Below, one piece after another: positions 11,801 to 23,440 of a DNA stretch of 64,000 nucleotides. Position 1 is the first letter of the stretch. Every line of letters starts with the position of its first letter. The notes under the pieces were generated by a model. The model saw only the letters and a list, made by a program, of their open reading frames with translations. It made no database searches and was not told the DNA's origin. The DNA comes from Cricetomys ansorgei (Eukaryota; Chordata; Mammalia; Rodentia; Nesomyidae): the NCBI GenBank assembly GCA_026225945.1, contig JAMJFZ010000239.1, positions 27,429,501 to 27,493,500 on the forward strand, written 5' to 3'. A program made the translations under genes and the position numbers.

Positions 11801-11824
11801 GTGTGTGTGTGTGTGTGTGTGTGT
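11801..11824. repeat. (TG)n microsatellite
   Basis: Twelve TG units. It sits 18 bases upstream of LTR-like copy C; a second (TG)n follows that copy at 12164-12187. Confidence 0.95.
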
Positions 11825-11842
11825 ACTGTAATCATGAGGCAC

Positions 11843-12153
11843 TGTGTAGGCTTAACAAGGAAGAGATGGAGGCATTTTTGTACATGGAAACCCTGCCAGA
11901 CCTCAGTAGACAGAACCACCGTCATGGCCAATTCCATACTCAACAGTGGAACGCTGAGTGTCTCAGATCAGGTGTTTTTATTCTTTCGGAACTCCTCAGG
12001 TATTCTACTGATAGCACATGCAGATCATTAGCAATCAAACAACTCCTATAGAAACCCAACACCTGCAAATAATACAATGCACCCTAGACAGCCCCTCATC
12101 CAGCAGTGCATAAAACAATTATTTTATATATAACTAAAAATAAACGGCAACAT
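11843..12153 (-). mobile_element. Solo copy (C) of a 311-319 bp LTR-like repeat
   Basis: Alignable along its whole length with copies A (29289-29607) and B (30671-30983): TGTGTAGGC start, AACCCTGCCAGACCTCAG, CTCCTCAGGTATTCTACTG, AACACCTGCAAATAATACAA, and TAACTAAAAATAAA near the end. Read on the minus strand it has an AATAAA hexamer (11977-11982 on +) and a TATATAAAAT box, so the minus strand is the likely transcriptional sense. No second copy or internal region lies beside it, as for a solo LTR. Confidence 0.7.
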
Positions 12154-12163
12154 TATATATATC

Positions 12164-12187
12164 CGTGTGTGTGTGTGTGTGTGTGTG
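12164..12187. repeat. (GT)n microsatellite
   Basis: About twelve GT units, continuing into the GTGCACACATGCACAC tail of the B4-type SINE that follows. Confidence 0.95.
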
Positions 12188-12521
12188 CACGTGTGCACAC
12201 ATGCACACACGCCTGCGTGGATGTGTGCAGATGTACATGGATGTGTGTGGACATTCATGTGGAGGCCAAGGATTGATGTCAGGCATTTTCCTTGATCATT
12301 ACAACCTTATATATTGAGCCATTATCTCTTGCAGATCCTAATGATGGCCAGTTTAGCTAGTCCAGCAAGCAACCTGGTTCTAGGGAATCTCCTGTCTCTG
12401 TTTCACAAGTGCTGAGGTCATAGGTGGACCATCAGGACTGCTATGCATGTATATGGGTGCTAAGGACCTGACCCTTGGTCCCCATGCTTGCATGGAAAGT
12501 CCTTTATCCAAGAATCCATGT
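12188..12521 (-). mobile_element. B4 / ID_B1-type SINE, near full length
   Basis: On + the order is tail (GCACACATGCACAC), GTGGAGGCCAAGGATTGATG, TATATTGAGCC, the B1-derived GTGCTGAGGTCATAGG, GGGTGCTAAGGACC and head (CCATGCTTGCATGGAAAG, TTTATCC). Diverged across the central B1 part. Confidence 0.8.
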
Positions 12522-13934
12522 CCTTGTGTTTCCTTTTAAATTTACCAGGCATTATACACCTCGCTAACATAAGATGGCTGTGCTGACTAACTAAGAAAGA
12601 CATTGAAAGTTAATTTCAAAAGTTCTTTCCAGAGGACTTATTTCATACAACATCTATATGGCTCTTTATATATACTGATGGCTGTTCAGGTTGTTTTGCG
12701 TTTTTGAGCAGTATCATGATTAAACAGTCTATACAATTTAACACTTGTAGCAATCATGCTGCTGTCTATGGCTATAGGAGCTACCAAGGAGTGCTTTCCT
12801 AAAAGTATGTGCTCACCTTCATCTTGCAAAGGATACACAGGTATCAAAGCCTGAGGCTCCAGGTTTATAGCCGTGAAGAAAGCATTCTCAGACCTGCTGG
12901 GAGCTCTGGAAGAACCAGCACTACCAGGGATCGAATCTGTCCTTGTGTCTTGCTCTAGTTACCAACACTGATGTCTGATTTCCTAGAAGCCAGCTCCTTG
13001 CAGGAGTCTTTAATATGTCCTTCAATACCAGGGTACCTGACCCAGACCACTTCAGTTCAGCAGAGAGATTTGTGACGATCAGACTTGTAACCTCTTCCTC
13101 CCAAGTGTTTCTCTAGGCTTTCTGTGAAATTTCATGTTTTCCCCACAGGGATAGCTTCTATAGCAAATGAAATTGTCATCTTTTCAGACAAAAGGAGTTC
13201 TTATTTCAACCTGCTCTGGAGCAGCTTGTGCCAGAATGGTTTATAATTCCATGAATAAATAAAGTCATTAAATGCAATGAAAATGAGCCTTGTGGTACTT
13301 CACAGTACTAAAGTCACACAGAAAAGATATTTATACATGCCTTCAATTGGCCTCCTCAAGTAACTACTTCATAAAAATATAATTAATTATATTCAAAATA
13401 TTTGTTAATGCTGGTTTCAATTAAGATTAGATTCTAAACACTTTAAAATAATTTACTCAAAAGAATCTAGTAAATATAAGTGGGTCCAAAAATGGGGATG
13501 AGGACCTATAGGTAGGACGCAATGACTATGGGAATATTGAATTCTTAAGTTTCATCAAGTTTTCTTGATAATAGAAAAAAAAATTACTGCCACTTCCGCC
13601 TAATGAAGTTATCCCTGATTTCTCTGCAAGTAATTGCCTCACAGGTTTTCTTCTAGAGAATCCAGTTTCATGTCCTTCTCCTCTTCTGAATCTATAATTA
13701 GACATTGGTCCCCCCTGTGCTTCAAGTCTAGAAGAAGACTGAAGTTCCAACCAACCTCAGTGTTTACAGTATAAAATGAAACCTACAAAGAGAAAACCAT
13801 CATGATATGTTGAAAATATACATTAAAACTCAGAGAGTGGGTGTAGGAACAGATTTTAAGAATGTAGCAAATGGTAGAAGAAATATAAAGCTTAAGGCCA
13901 CTTCATTTATCAGCTCCATTCTCCCAGGTCCCAC
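12522..13934. other. Unassigned, no gene seen
   Basis: No repeat body or supported open frame. The 74-residue minus-strand frame (13526-13750) has no recognisable motif. Confidence 0.4.
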
Positions 13935-14540
13935 TGCCTCTAGAGCAGTAAACACGTGTACATAAATGAAATGTGGTATGATATATGAATGATAAATACC
14001 ACGCAGCTTTGAAAAGGAAGGAAATGCTAAAATTTGATAAACAATGTAAGCACTTTGAGAGTACTATGTTAAGTGAAAGTAACCAGATACAGAAAGACAA
14101 ATGCTGTCAATCTCACATATATGTGAGAATCTAAAACAATCATACTCAGAACTGAGAGCAGTCCATGAGAGCATGGACAGGGACCATGTGCATGAGGAGT
14201 CGTGAGGGTTATGAAGATGTGATGCTTGAAATTTTCATAGTTTCCATTATACAATGTAAGCAATCTCTGGAGACCCACAACATAATAAAACTGTAACTAT
14301 AACAAACTATGTTATAAACTTTAAGGTTGCCAAGAGGTGTGTTCCTATCAGAAGGCACAAACAAAAACAAGAAACATGGTGATAACAAACAAGTAGAAGG
14401 AACTCTGAAAGGTCAGTTGTGGCTTTGATGTTGACAACATCATGAGAGCCCAGCCCCTACATCATTGACATCTGTGCATTGAATGTGCACATTTTGCATG
14501 CCAATCTTATATCAAGAAAAGTAACTCTAAAAATAAATGC
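13935..14540 (+). mobile_element. Ancient L1M 3' end
   Basis: Mammal-wide L1 pattern: AAATGAAATGTGGTATGAT, ACCACGCAGCTTTGAAAAGG, ATGTTAAGTGAAAGTAACC, GATACAGAAAGACAAATGCT, TCTCACATATATGTGAGAAT, then 3' UTR with AAACTTTAAGGTTGCCAAG. The L1M grade predates rodent-specific L1s. Confidence 0.8.
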
Positions 14541-15114
14541 AATTTATTATGTTTGAGTAGTTTGACCTAATGGTTTCTTTCCCAATATAAAACATTTCTC
14601 TCAAAACATCACCTCTGGGAAATTTAACAAATTCTTACCAAAGATGAGTCCTTATAAATTATTGAATGTGTCCTTTATTAAACAGTTATTTATGAAACTA
14701 CTTCTTGGGTAATTTAGACTATTGAGGATAAAATAGAGCTTAGATTCGTTTCATACCTGGCAAAGTTCAGAAATGATTTTATTTGGTCAATTATATTAAA
14801 AAAACAAAGTTTTCTTGATATTTATTAGGTTTTATTAAACTCCCTGAGGTTTTCACATTTAGAAAAGCTCTTATAAAGTCTTGTGGAAATAGCTTCCATT
14901 ATTCTTGAGCCTTTTAAAAAATGTATTTTGTGTTGATAGTTTGGCCGTGGTTGCCAATTTTAAATATGACCATAAGGCACTTTTCTGTGCTCCTTAAAAA
15001 AATGAGCAGGATGTAGTACTGTCGACTATGGGCAAAGTGCTATAGAGAAAATCTCTAATATTATTTATCTTGATTAACTGAAACATTTATCTATGAAAAG
15101 TCTTCTCACCTGCC
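14541..15114. other. Unassigned AT-rich spacer
   Basis: Nothing recognised between two ancient L1M pieces of opposite orientation. Confidence 0.4.
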
Positions 15115-15460
15115 CCTGATATATACCAATGCACCCTCTGCTTTTGTTACTTTGACTTCATAGAGACTTCATGTAAGTAGATTCAGTAACGGTCTTTCTG
15201 TAGTGGTTATTTTATTTTGTAGAATGCTTCCAGATTGACTAATATTGCATCAACTGTCAGGGTTTTCTTATTTTCTAAGGTCAAGTAATATTCTACTGTA
15301 TTTATATACGTTATTTATTTTTCTACCCAATTGTTAATAATTGGTAGGATCATTACCCTATCTTGTGAATAATCCAGTAGTAAAGGTGGGATTCTAGAAT
15401 TTCTCCAAGATCCCAATGTCAACTCCTTTGTTGGATGATAAAGAACAAATGGAGATGTTC
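15115..15460 (-). mobile_element. Ancient L1M ORF2 fragment
   Basis: Antisense L1M landmarks on +: TCTTTCTGTAGTGG, AAGGTCAAGTAATATTCTAC, TTATTTTTCTACCC, TTGTGAATAATCCAGTAG, AGATCCCAATGTCAACTCC. The copy is stop-ridden in every frame. Confidence 0.75.
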
Positions 15461-15724
15461 GAGACCTCGCTAAGGAGGGTGCATCATGCATTAACAGTTT
15501 TCAATACAAAACAAAATGAGTCAACAAAATAAAAAACAAAGAACACAAATACATTTTGAGAGGTGACAGGTATAACTATTATTATGATTACAGTGACAGA
15601 CTACAGTGAGAGCTTCACGGACGTTTTCAGGTCAAAACTCAATAAATTGTACATATTGAAAAGGTTGTTCTTCTTCCAATTAAACTCAATAAAGAAGTTA
15701 TAAGCCAAGTAAAGTGATGAGGCA

Positions 15725-15945
15725 AACACATATTGAAGATTTGCAATCTGCAATACATTTTGCTAAGCACAGTAAGAAATTACCTCATTAGTTCATCGCA
15801 TAGCTTTTAAAGGAGGTGTTACACTATTTTTATTCCAGATTATAGATAAAGAACTATAGAGAAAGAAGAGGGAATTAATTGTATATACCTCACACAGCTT
15901 CTGAGCTCAGTTCTATGTAACTCTAGAACTCACACGCTCAAACTT
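15725..15945 (-). mobile_element. MIR SINE
   Basis: Antisense MIR order: TTTTGCTAAGCACAGT, TACCTCATTAGTTCATC, GGAGGTGTTACACTATTTTT, CAGATTATAGATAAAG, CTCACACAGCTTCTGAGCTC and ACTCTAGAACTCACAC. The core and tRNA-related half are both discernible. Confidence 0.65.
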
Positions 15946-16087
15946 TGTTATTTCATGATGGCTGATGACCTAATGAATGGTTTTTAAATAGATAAATGTG
16001 TATATTGTCCTCTTCAAAAGAACATGACAAGATATTTTCCTTAGTATGATTTTGTTGAAGGAATACAATGATTTGATCATTGCATGT

Positions 16088-16151
16088 GACTTTCCATCAT
16101 TGTTACCAAACCTACGAGTGACTTCCCTATCATTGTTACCAAACCTACGAG
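16088..16151 (+). repeat. 32-bp tandem duplication
   Basis: Two adjacent 32-bp units sharing CATTGTTACCAAACCTACGA, first at 16088-16119 and second at 16120-16151, with a few mismatches confined to the 5' part of the unit. Their similarity implies a fairly recent event in otherwise unassigned sequence (15946-16440). Confidence 0.9.
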
Positions 16152-16439
16152 AGAAACTATTTAAGAGGAGGAAGAATTCATTTTTCTCATTTTCAGAGGG
16201 TTCATTCCTTGGTAGCTTGAATCCACGTGCCTGATTAGAACATCCTTGCAGAGGGAGCATGTGGAAGAGTTGCTTCATACCATGGCAGACAAGAAACATA
16301 AAAAAGGGGACTATTGTGACAGGTAATCTTCAGAGGCATTCCCCCAGTGATTCACTTCCTTCATCAAGGTCTGACTTCCTAATTTCTAATACTTTTCAAA
16401 AGTGCCTAGCATTCAATACTGAGCCTGTGTTACCGTATT

Positions 16440-17060
16440 CCACCGTAATAATCACCACAAACAATTTTTGTTTTGCCTGTCTTTCATCACTCCCGTCTTT
16501 ATCCTATTCCCTAACAGCCAGTACTGCTACAGTTTTGGTCATTTTATGCTGCTATATAAATAGAATAATGTCAGAGGCGACCCAGATGCTTCATATTTTG
16601 ATAATGTCCTTGAGAGACAGGACAGACAAGTTGTCACAAATATAAATAATAGTCCTCATTTAATAACTAGTCATATTAAATATTTTTAAGACTCCACAGC
16701 TGCCTAACCATTTCCCTATTGCGGGACACTGGGGCTGTTACCATGCTGGAGGTATTCCAGATGAAGGTGGCCTCAAAATCTATTTTTGCAGCCCCTCATG
16801 GAAGTAAGTTTTAACTCATTTGGGTTAAATGTTGTAGTACGAGATTGTGGTGCCCAATGATAAGAAACTGTCAAGTTATTTTCCATAGAATTTGCACTGT
16901 TTTTTTACATTCCAACCCAAAATAGATGATTCAGTTTCTTCCCATCGCTGCCAACATTTGGACACAGTATATTCACGTTGACATGTACCAGTATAGCATG
17001 AATCAACTTAGAATATTTTTCTGTTTTCTTTCTTTATTCCCTCGTATGATTTATAACATC
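16440..17060 (-). mobile_element. Ancient L1M / HAL1-like ORF2 fragment
   Basis: Antisense L1 landmarks on +: TGCTGCTATATAAATAGAAT, CCTAACCATTTCCCTATTG, GGACACTGGGGCTGTTACC, AGAAACTGTCAAGTTATTTT, TTTACATTCCAACCC and TTCCCATCGCTGCCAACA. L1M or HAL1 cannot be separated by eye. Confidence 0.7.
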
Positions 17061-19905
17061 TAATAATATTTATAATATTTTAAATATTTCCTCCATGTGC
17101 AATGAAAGCTACAATAGACTGGGCTTGATTGAATGGATTGTTTTTCTTCAGTGGCAAACAGGATGAAGACTAGACTGCAAGAAAAGGAAAGTCTATAGAC
17201 ACTTTGACACTGTTGGACTGGGATGGCTCAGGTTCCCGCGTGCTTGTTACTGCTCCCCATGTGGCCATCACCGACTCTGTATGATGCGGATTCACTGTTG
17301 TCAGGCTTTAGTGAGAATCTTAGCTCTGTATAAGGCCTCCTTCTAATCTGCCCAAGCTTGAGTATAGACAGAATATCACTTGTTTGTATTTTCTCTAGTG
17401 GCTTAGTGGGTAAAGAAAGCTCATTATAGGCCGAAGGAAGGGAGTGGATAACTCACTTCTGACACGGTCTCGCAAAAGAAGTGCTATACTTTGAAGAGGA
17501 CTACGGAAGTCTGGCACTTACACCGCGCCTGTGCTGAAGGTGGGTCCAGAGGTGACAAATTGTTCTGGGATGTTCTGTTGGAATAGTGTTGTTATGGCCT
17601 ACTTGTTATTGTCTTGCTCTGCCTGGCCCTTTGGATAGAAAGAACAAGATTTTCTTCCTTTCTTCTTCCTGTCTGTTCCTGTTGATACTTGCTCCAGTAA
17701 TCAGTCCAAGAGAATATAGCAAAAAGCACACCAGGGAAGTCCACCGTCATGCCATTCCTTGCATGTGGCATCTAGCTCTCTGGTTGCTTTTCTCTCACCA
17801 TACTTCGTAATCTACATGTGGATATAGAACAGTTCTTACTGTTCTATATGCACATTGCAGCTTTTAACCTGACACTCACTGTAGTTTATGGAAAGGTGTT
17901 TCTACTCCATTCTTCTTTATAGTAAATATTTTATCATTTTTCTCATTGCCACTCTAGCATCTCCTTTGCTCATATGAAAAATCAATGAAAAGTCAGGTTT
18001 GGAAGTGGAAGACTGCAAAAAATAAATAGCATTGACTTTGACAGCTGCAGCAACACAGAAATGGACCAACATGGAAATGTAGAAAACTTCCGGCTTCCCT
18101 CCCCATTTACAATGACAAGGCAACTTTCTCTTTTCCAGTTCACAAACATCCCCCATTGTCCAATGTATAAACAGAAGACAGATAGACTAGAGCTGGGAAA
18201 ATTAAGGTAACACATTAGGTAAAATGCGCTGCTGGACTTATAGATCATCCAGCTGTGCATTGTGATGGGAGTCAGGTAACAAACTTTATTAGGGGCACTG
18301 AATGAGGAGGTGAAGGCCTCAGCCTCTCTACTCCCACTCCCAGCCCTCAGAGAATCATGCAGGCCCAGATACTGGTAGACATATGTGGAGTTCTGGATTG
18401 ACTGATTCACATCCTCTGGTATTTCCACCAGCCTTTGGTTATTAATCTTTCTGGATAAGCAAAGAGTTAAAGTCCCGTTAGCCTGATATTACATTCCACA
18501 AGAGTTGACTTGTATGTCTAACCATGGAAGACCTTGGAGACCAGGCAGTGAGTAGCCTTTCTATCTGATTCTGAGGTGAGTTGAGTTCAGGTTCAAGCTA
18601 GGCAAGGGTGATTTCCCCACACTCCAGCATTTCTCAGGCTATCACGCTCTCCAGGCATCACAGAGAGGTGGGAACTTCATCTCCAGAGGCACTGGATGAC
18701 CCAGTCTCATTCACTGGAATGTAGATTTCATAATTAGCTCCTTGACCTTGGCTTCAGAAGAACTGAGTGTTAAAAGAGCAGTGGAGGGACATTTGCAGTT
18801 CTATGCATCTTGAGCAGTTTCTTCTGTAAGGAAGACATTTACACTTTCTTGTAAGTTTCACAAAAATGCCAGTGTGTCTTCCCTCAATCACCGTTAACAA
18901 GCCAAACAGATCTGCGTCCTTCTTTAGAAGTGTTTTATCTTCATCCTGAGAGTTAGCTTCAGTGTTCATTGCCACTGCTCCAAATCTAAATTCAAAGTAA
19001 AACAGACACTATTTAACTATAACAAAACAAGTAGTCAAGCTAGTGTTTTAGCCCCATGGAAACAAAGTAATTAACAAACAAAACAAATGTTCATTTTTCA
19101 GCTGGTCATCATGAGGCTGTGCTGACATCCAAATGAAAAGATAGTTTATAAAGCAAGACACTGTCAGCACTGACTTTCCAAAGAAAAAAGAAAAAACCAC
19201 TATAGACTAGGGTAAAAATACAGTACTATGCTTATCCATTCACCAATATATACTTACCACATGTCTTATGGTATTAGGAAGGCTTCAAAAATACCCTGAG
19301 AAAATGGCTGCTGATTAATTGGTTATAGGCATAGACTTAATGTAAGGAACTGAGTGACACATCTAAGAAAATGACAAAGGTCCATTTTATTAGATACCAT
19401 TGTTGCCTTGTTTCCTGTAGAGATGGACCAAGAACTTAAAAGAGCTGGTAATGAGCATGCACTATTCATATGCTTAAACAGAATCCTATTGAACAATATC
19501 TGATCCGATTGCTTGATCTCCTTTCAGAACAATACTGAGATGTCAGGCAATAGACCAAGATCTAACTTCTAAGAAATTAGAATGTACACAGGGAGATGAT
19601 GTGCAGAGCAGAGAAAAATATCAAAAGCAGTTCTACCCTAAAGGGTTGGAGGCAGGAGATTGACTTTTTGTGAAGAATACAATATTGTGAAGGCGTCAAT
19701 ACAATTGATTTTTTGAAATATTCACTTTGACCAACCCAATCACCTTTCTTTCAAAAGGTTATTATATAAATATGAGAAAACCAATTCATGATGACTGCAA
19801 AAGGTCAAGGGCCAGGTTGCATTTTCTGTGTGTGCGTGTTGCTGCATTTATCAGAAAGAACTGAGAGAGGGAGAGATGTGTTTCTTGATTTTACTGCTGA
19901 GCAAA
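17061..19905. other. Long unassigned stretch
   Basis: Nearly 2.9 kb in which I recognise no interspersed repeat. The 148-residue minus-strand open frame (17982-18428) and 79-residue frame (17917-18156) overlap in different frames, show no domain, and have ordinary intergenic composition. Contains a perfect hairpin at 17822-17849. Confidence 0.4.
17822..17849. repeat. Perfect 11-bp inverted repeat with 6-nt loop
   Basis: Left arm ATATAGAACAG (17822-17832), loop TTCTTA, right arm CTGTTCTATAT (17839-17849). No T-run or gene context suggests a terminator. The arms could form a small hairpin or be a dimeric binding site. Confidence 0.85.
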
Positions 19906-19939
19906 ATATATATATATATATACACACATATATATATAA
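19906..19939. repeat. (TA)n / (CA) microsatellite
   Basis: TATATATA runs interrupted by ACACACA. This produces an artefactual Ile/Tyr-rich frame on both strands. Confidence 0.9.
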
Positions 19940-20000
19940 TGTGGCTAGAACTGTGAAGAACAGAGCTGTGTGTGAGAATTTATTCACTGAATACTAGATT

Positions 20001-20085
20001 ATTTTATTTATATATATATTATTAATAAATAATAAATATATATTGTTTTAATATATAAATATTTGATATATTTAATATATTTGGC
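20001..20085. repeat. AT-only low-complexity tract
   Basis: About 85 bases almost entirely A and T (TTATATATATAT, AATAAATAATAAA, ATATATTTAATAT) with many self-complementary segments. It is a plausible matrix-attachment or DNA-unwinding stretch by composition only. Confidence 0.8.
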
Positions 20086-20212
20086 CTCAAAGGTCACTAA
20101 CAATAAATGTATACTCTTTTCTAAATCTCTACGAGGCTTTTGAATAGATTTAACTTTTCACTCCATTCATTCCTTCACACACAATCTGCACACACATACA
20201 CATAGAGAAATA

Positions 20213-20216
20213 CCAC

Positions 20217-20251
<35 letters not shown>

Positions 20252-20252
20252 T
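20213..20252. repeat. (CA)n microsatellite
   Basis: ACACACAC run of roughly 15 uninterrupted units with a short imperfect leader. Confidence 0.95.
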
Positions 20253-21029
20253 TTCTTCTTTTAAAGCCACTTGCTTTAATCTATGCCAATATCTATGCCA
20301 GACTTATAGTCTTAACTGGAAACACAAGCTATAAACGTAATGGGGCATGCTTAGCATCCCAAAGGCTCATTAATCTACACTGTTGTGACAGCTGCAGTTA
20401 GCTCTTGAGGTCCTCTTCTTGATTTACAGCTTCTATCTTGCTCTGACATGGCATAGGAGACCTTGTCAACTTTATCTACTTGAGTTTGTGCTCACGTTCT
20501 AGCCTTGGCTGTTAGCTTGTCCACAGAGCAGACACTCAGGACTCGTGGCTCAGCTCCACTGGTTCTTTATTTACATCTAAGTAGTTACAGTTCTCACCTG
20601 CTGATGATATGATTTAATGATTCACAAACAAATTTCTGTGTTTTACATTTCACATGAGAAGATTTAAAGAAGCGCTTAAGACTAACAATTCTAAAATGAT
20701 TCTTAAAGTGCTGATAGATGCCAGAGGCAATGTCAAGCATTGAGTCCTCTGTACTGTCCACCACTAATGAAAACGTTCTTTGAAGACCAACAGACAAATG
20801 TATTTTGATCGTTATCTGTATTTTTTCTAGTTCATTTTTATTTAGATGCAATCACAGACAGTTAAAATTTTATCAATTTAGTCAGGCTTTGCTTGTAGTA
20901 GCAGGTTACATAACAAAAGTTTAAAGGTGAACAGGAAGAGAAGATAGGATTTTGCTGCTATAAATAAAGAAATAGATCCATCTAAAATAAGGTCATACTA
21001 AAAGATTTTGTGTATAGTTGGCCCTCATT
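20253..21029. other. Unassigned spacer
   Basis: No repeat or gene recognised. The 85-residue minus-strand open frame (20594-20851) has no recognisable motif. Confidence 0.4.
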
Positions 21030-21205
21030 AAACTCTGTATGTTACAATACAAAATGATAGTTGTGAATATGGGAAAAGGACCAATAGGGGACAGGGAGCA
21101 TTGCAAGGGTGGGAAGAGACACTGTGGTGACAATAATCAGAATGTATTATATGCATGTATCAAATCATCAAAGAACAAGTGTAATTCATTGTTCAAAAAT
21201 ATTCT
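21030..21205 (+). mobile_element. Possible L1 3' UTR end
   Basis: The run GTGGGAAGAGACACTGTGG, AATAATCAGAATGTATTATA, TGCATGTATCAAATCATC and AAAGAACAA resembles the terminal 3' UTR of older rodent L1 copies (GACTGG..AATAATCAGAATGCATTATA..AAATTGTCAAAGAAC). Short and diverged. Confidence 0.45.
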
Positions 21206-21242
21206 ATGAAATGCTATTGCAAGATCTGTATTCCGGTGGGTG

Positions 21243-21553
21243 TGACCTGCGTGTGTGTGTGGCCAAGTGTAAGAGCCCATACTCATATGGAGGCCAAGGT
21301 TGCTATCACATTTCTTTTTCAAACACTGTCCATTTTATTTACTGAATCAGGGTCACCCAGTGTGGGCCTTGACTATTCAGCTAGTCTACAGCCAGCTGCC
21401 CCGGGTGCTCTCTGTCTCTTAGCCTCTTAAGTGCTGGGATTACAAGTGGCCACCGCACTTGCCTGTCTTTTATGTGGATGCTGGGGATCTGAACTCTGGT
21501 CCTCATGTTTGCTAGGCAAGGACTTTATCTATTGAGCTACCTCCCTAGTCTAA
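21243..21553 (-). mobile_element. B4 / ID_B1-type SINE, near full length
   Basis: On +: tail GTGTGTGTGTGG, ATGGAGGCCAAGGTTGC, CAGGGTCACCCAGTGTGG, GACTATTCAGCTAGTCTAC, the B1 part AAGTGCTGGGATTACAAG, GGATGCTGGGGATCTGAACT, then the ID-like head with GGCAAGGACTTTATC and TTGAGCTACCTCCCTAG. The antisense head retains a recognisable tRNA-like B-box region. Confidence 0.9.
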
Positions 21554-21801
21554 CCATAACTGTTTTTGAAAGAAGAGTGGCATTCAACATACAACATGTG
21601 TCTCTTGTATGCTCAGAGGCTGCAGTGAATTGTGGGATGCAGCACAGGCCAGCACTCTTCACACAAAGACCTCAGATTCATTCTGTACTTTGTTTAAACT
21701 AATTTTTATTATTGTGACTAGAAACCTTGTTATTGCCATTTTTTTTTCATAATTCCAACATTCAGTTATGAAGTCCCATACTGGCTTGAAACCCACAACT
21801 T

Positions 21802-22026
21802 CAAGAAGGAGAGGTGGCTCAGTGGTTAAGAGCACTGGTTGCTCTTACAAAAGACCCGTGTTCGATTCTCAGCATGCACAGGAAGTTAACAACCATTTGT
21901 AAGTTTACTATAAGGGGATCTAACATCCTCTACTGGCCTCCGTGGACAATGGTCACACGTGGTGCACAGACATACATGCAGGGAAAACACCCATGCATTT
22001 AATAAATAAATACTCTTTTAAAAAGG
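21802..22026 (+). mobile_element. B3 (B2-class) SINE
   Basis: tRNA-derived head GAGAGGTGGCTCAGTGGTTA then AGAGCACTGGTTGCTCTTAC, B-box GTGTTCGATTCTCAG, and the B3 tail ACATCCTCTACTGGCCTCC, GTGGTGCACAGACATACATG, AAAACACCCATGC, ending AATAAATAAATACTC. The 62-residue open frame at 21814-22002 is this SINE and is not a gene. Confidence 0.92.
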
Positions 22027-23440
22027 AAACAAGAACATAAGCTAGCCACAGGTATTACTAATGAACACTGACACACATACATGAATCCATAGGCAAATCA
22101 TTGTAACATCCCTGAAATGCAAGGAGAGAGACAATAGTCGTACAGAGATTTCTGAATTCAGATTCTGTAAGATACATGAAGGTAATTATTGAAATAATTA
22201 AAACATAGCCTAAGAGGTAATCTTCTCCTACCATGAAACTAAATATTCTACATAATTTTACCTCAGATTTGTGGAGAATTAAATTAAAAAAATGAATATT
22301 TTCTAACGTTACTGACTCTGCGTACGGAGTGTAGGAGAGAGGACTTCTTGAGAACAGAGTGCACTTATTAGTTATATAATTGCTAACATATTTTAAAAAC
22401 ACATATATTTAATTGTGACTGTTAAAGGCTGGAAAGCCATTTTTTAAAGTACCAAACTCTACAATTAATAAGAATAAATTAAAAAATTAGAAATTTGTTC
22501 CTCGTCCTAATATTCTAAGCAATAACAAACTCGACTGACTTAAAATTGTTTGTCCATGAAAAGTTAATGAAACAAGAGACAAAAATAGCCTAAAGTAGAT
22601 GGCATACAGGGGCCTCGTTTAAGATTCCTTTGCAGTGTTTATTTGAGGGTGAGTCATTCCTTTGCCATAGGGTTGCTGGTTGTTTATTGTTTGTATTTGC
22701 CTGGTGGCTGCTAATATGTCTGATAGTCACGGTAGAGGCACAGACTGCTGGGGACGTGAACTATTTGCTAAAGAATCATATTTCCATCCATCCGCTCTCA
22801 CTCTGAACTCAGAACAACGCCCCTTTCTCCCAGCCAGTGTGGTCATCAAGTCCCCATCTTTTAAGTATCTCAAGCCCCTTCCCCAATCATGCTCCTCAGT
22901 TTCTCCTTTTATCTCCATGGTCTCCTGATCCATCCTCCACACAGCCAGAAGAGGAGCCTCCTACTCACAACAAACCTCTCTGCTCTTTGAAACTCTGAAT
23001 GGCTCGAAGGCAGGTATTGACTGTTCCTCTCTGTCTTGACAGATTTTAGTAGTGAGCCCGATTCACCTACACAGCCACTGGGGTTAGGGGACAGGACAGA
23101 AAGACTGCTGACTCCAAGTGTTAATTCCAGGACTGCCTGCCATTAAGCGGCGGGCTTGTGCCTCACACACTATGAATAAAGAGTTCTGTCTGCTCTAGTG
23201 AGCTTGTTTCAAAATCCTAACCCAGCTTTCCTTTAGTCTTTTCAATCTTCTCTAATATCTACCACATCTGCCAGGTGAGAAATGGAAGTCTGTAGGGCCA
23301 TGCGTGGATGCTTGAAACCCCTCCTCTCCAACTGTTACAGACAGAATGGATGCCGTGTGCGTAAAAAACACCACGAAAGCAATCTGATTATAATACTGGA
23401 AAGGATTTTTTTCTTTCTTTTTTTTTTTTATCAGGAATTC
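22027..23440. other. Unassigned, no recognised repeat
   Basis: Largely unique-looking sequence. Open frames on opposite strands overlap at 22680-22942 (82 and 71 residues) and lack domains. A poly-T run with CTTT interruptions lies at 23407-23430. Confidence 0.4.

Noticed and set aside
17982..18428. 148-residue minus-strand open frame
   Set aside because: No recognisable family and overlapped by another frame on the same strand. No splice or promoter context.
21802..22026. tRNA gene suggested by A- and B-box-like sequence
   Set aside because: It is the tRNA-derived head of a B3 SINE. The same applies to 37170-37368, 58576-58768 and the ID-like piece at 32304.
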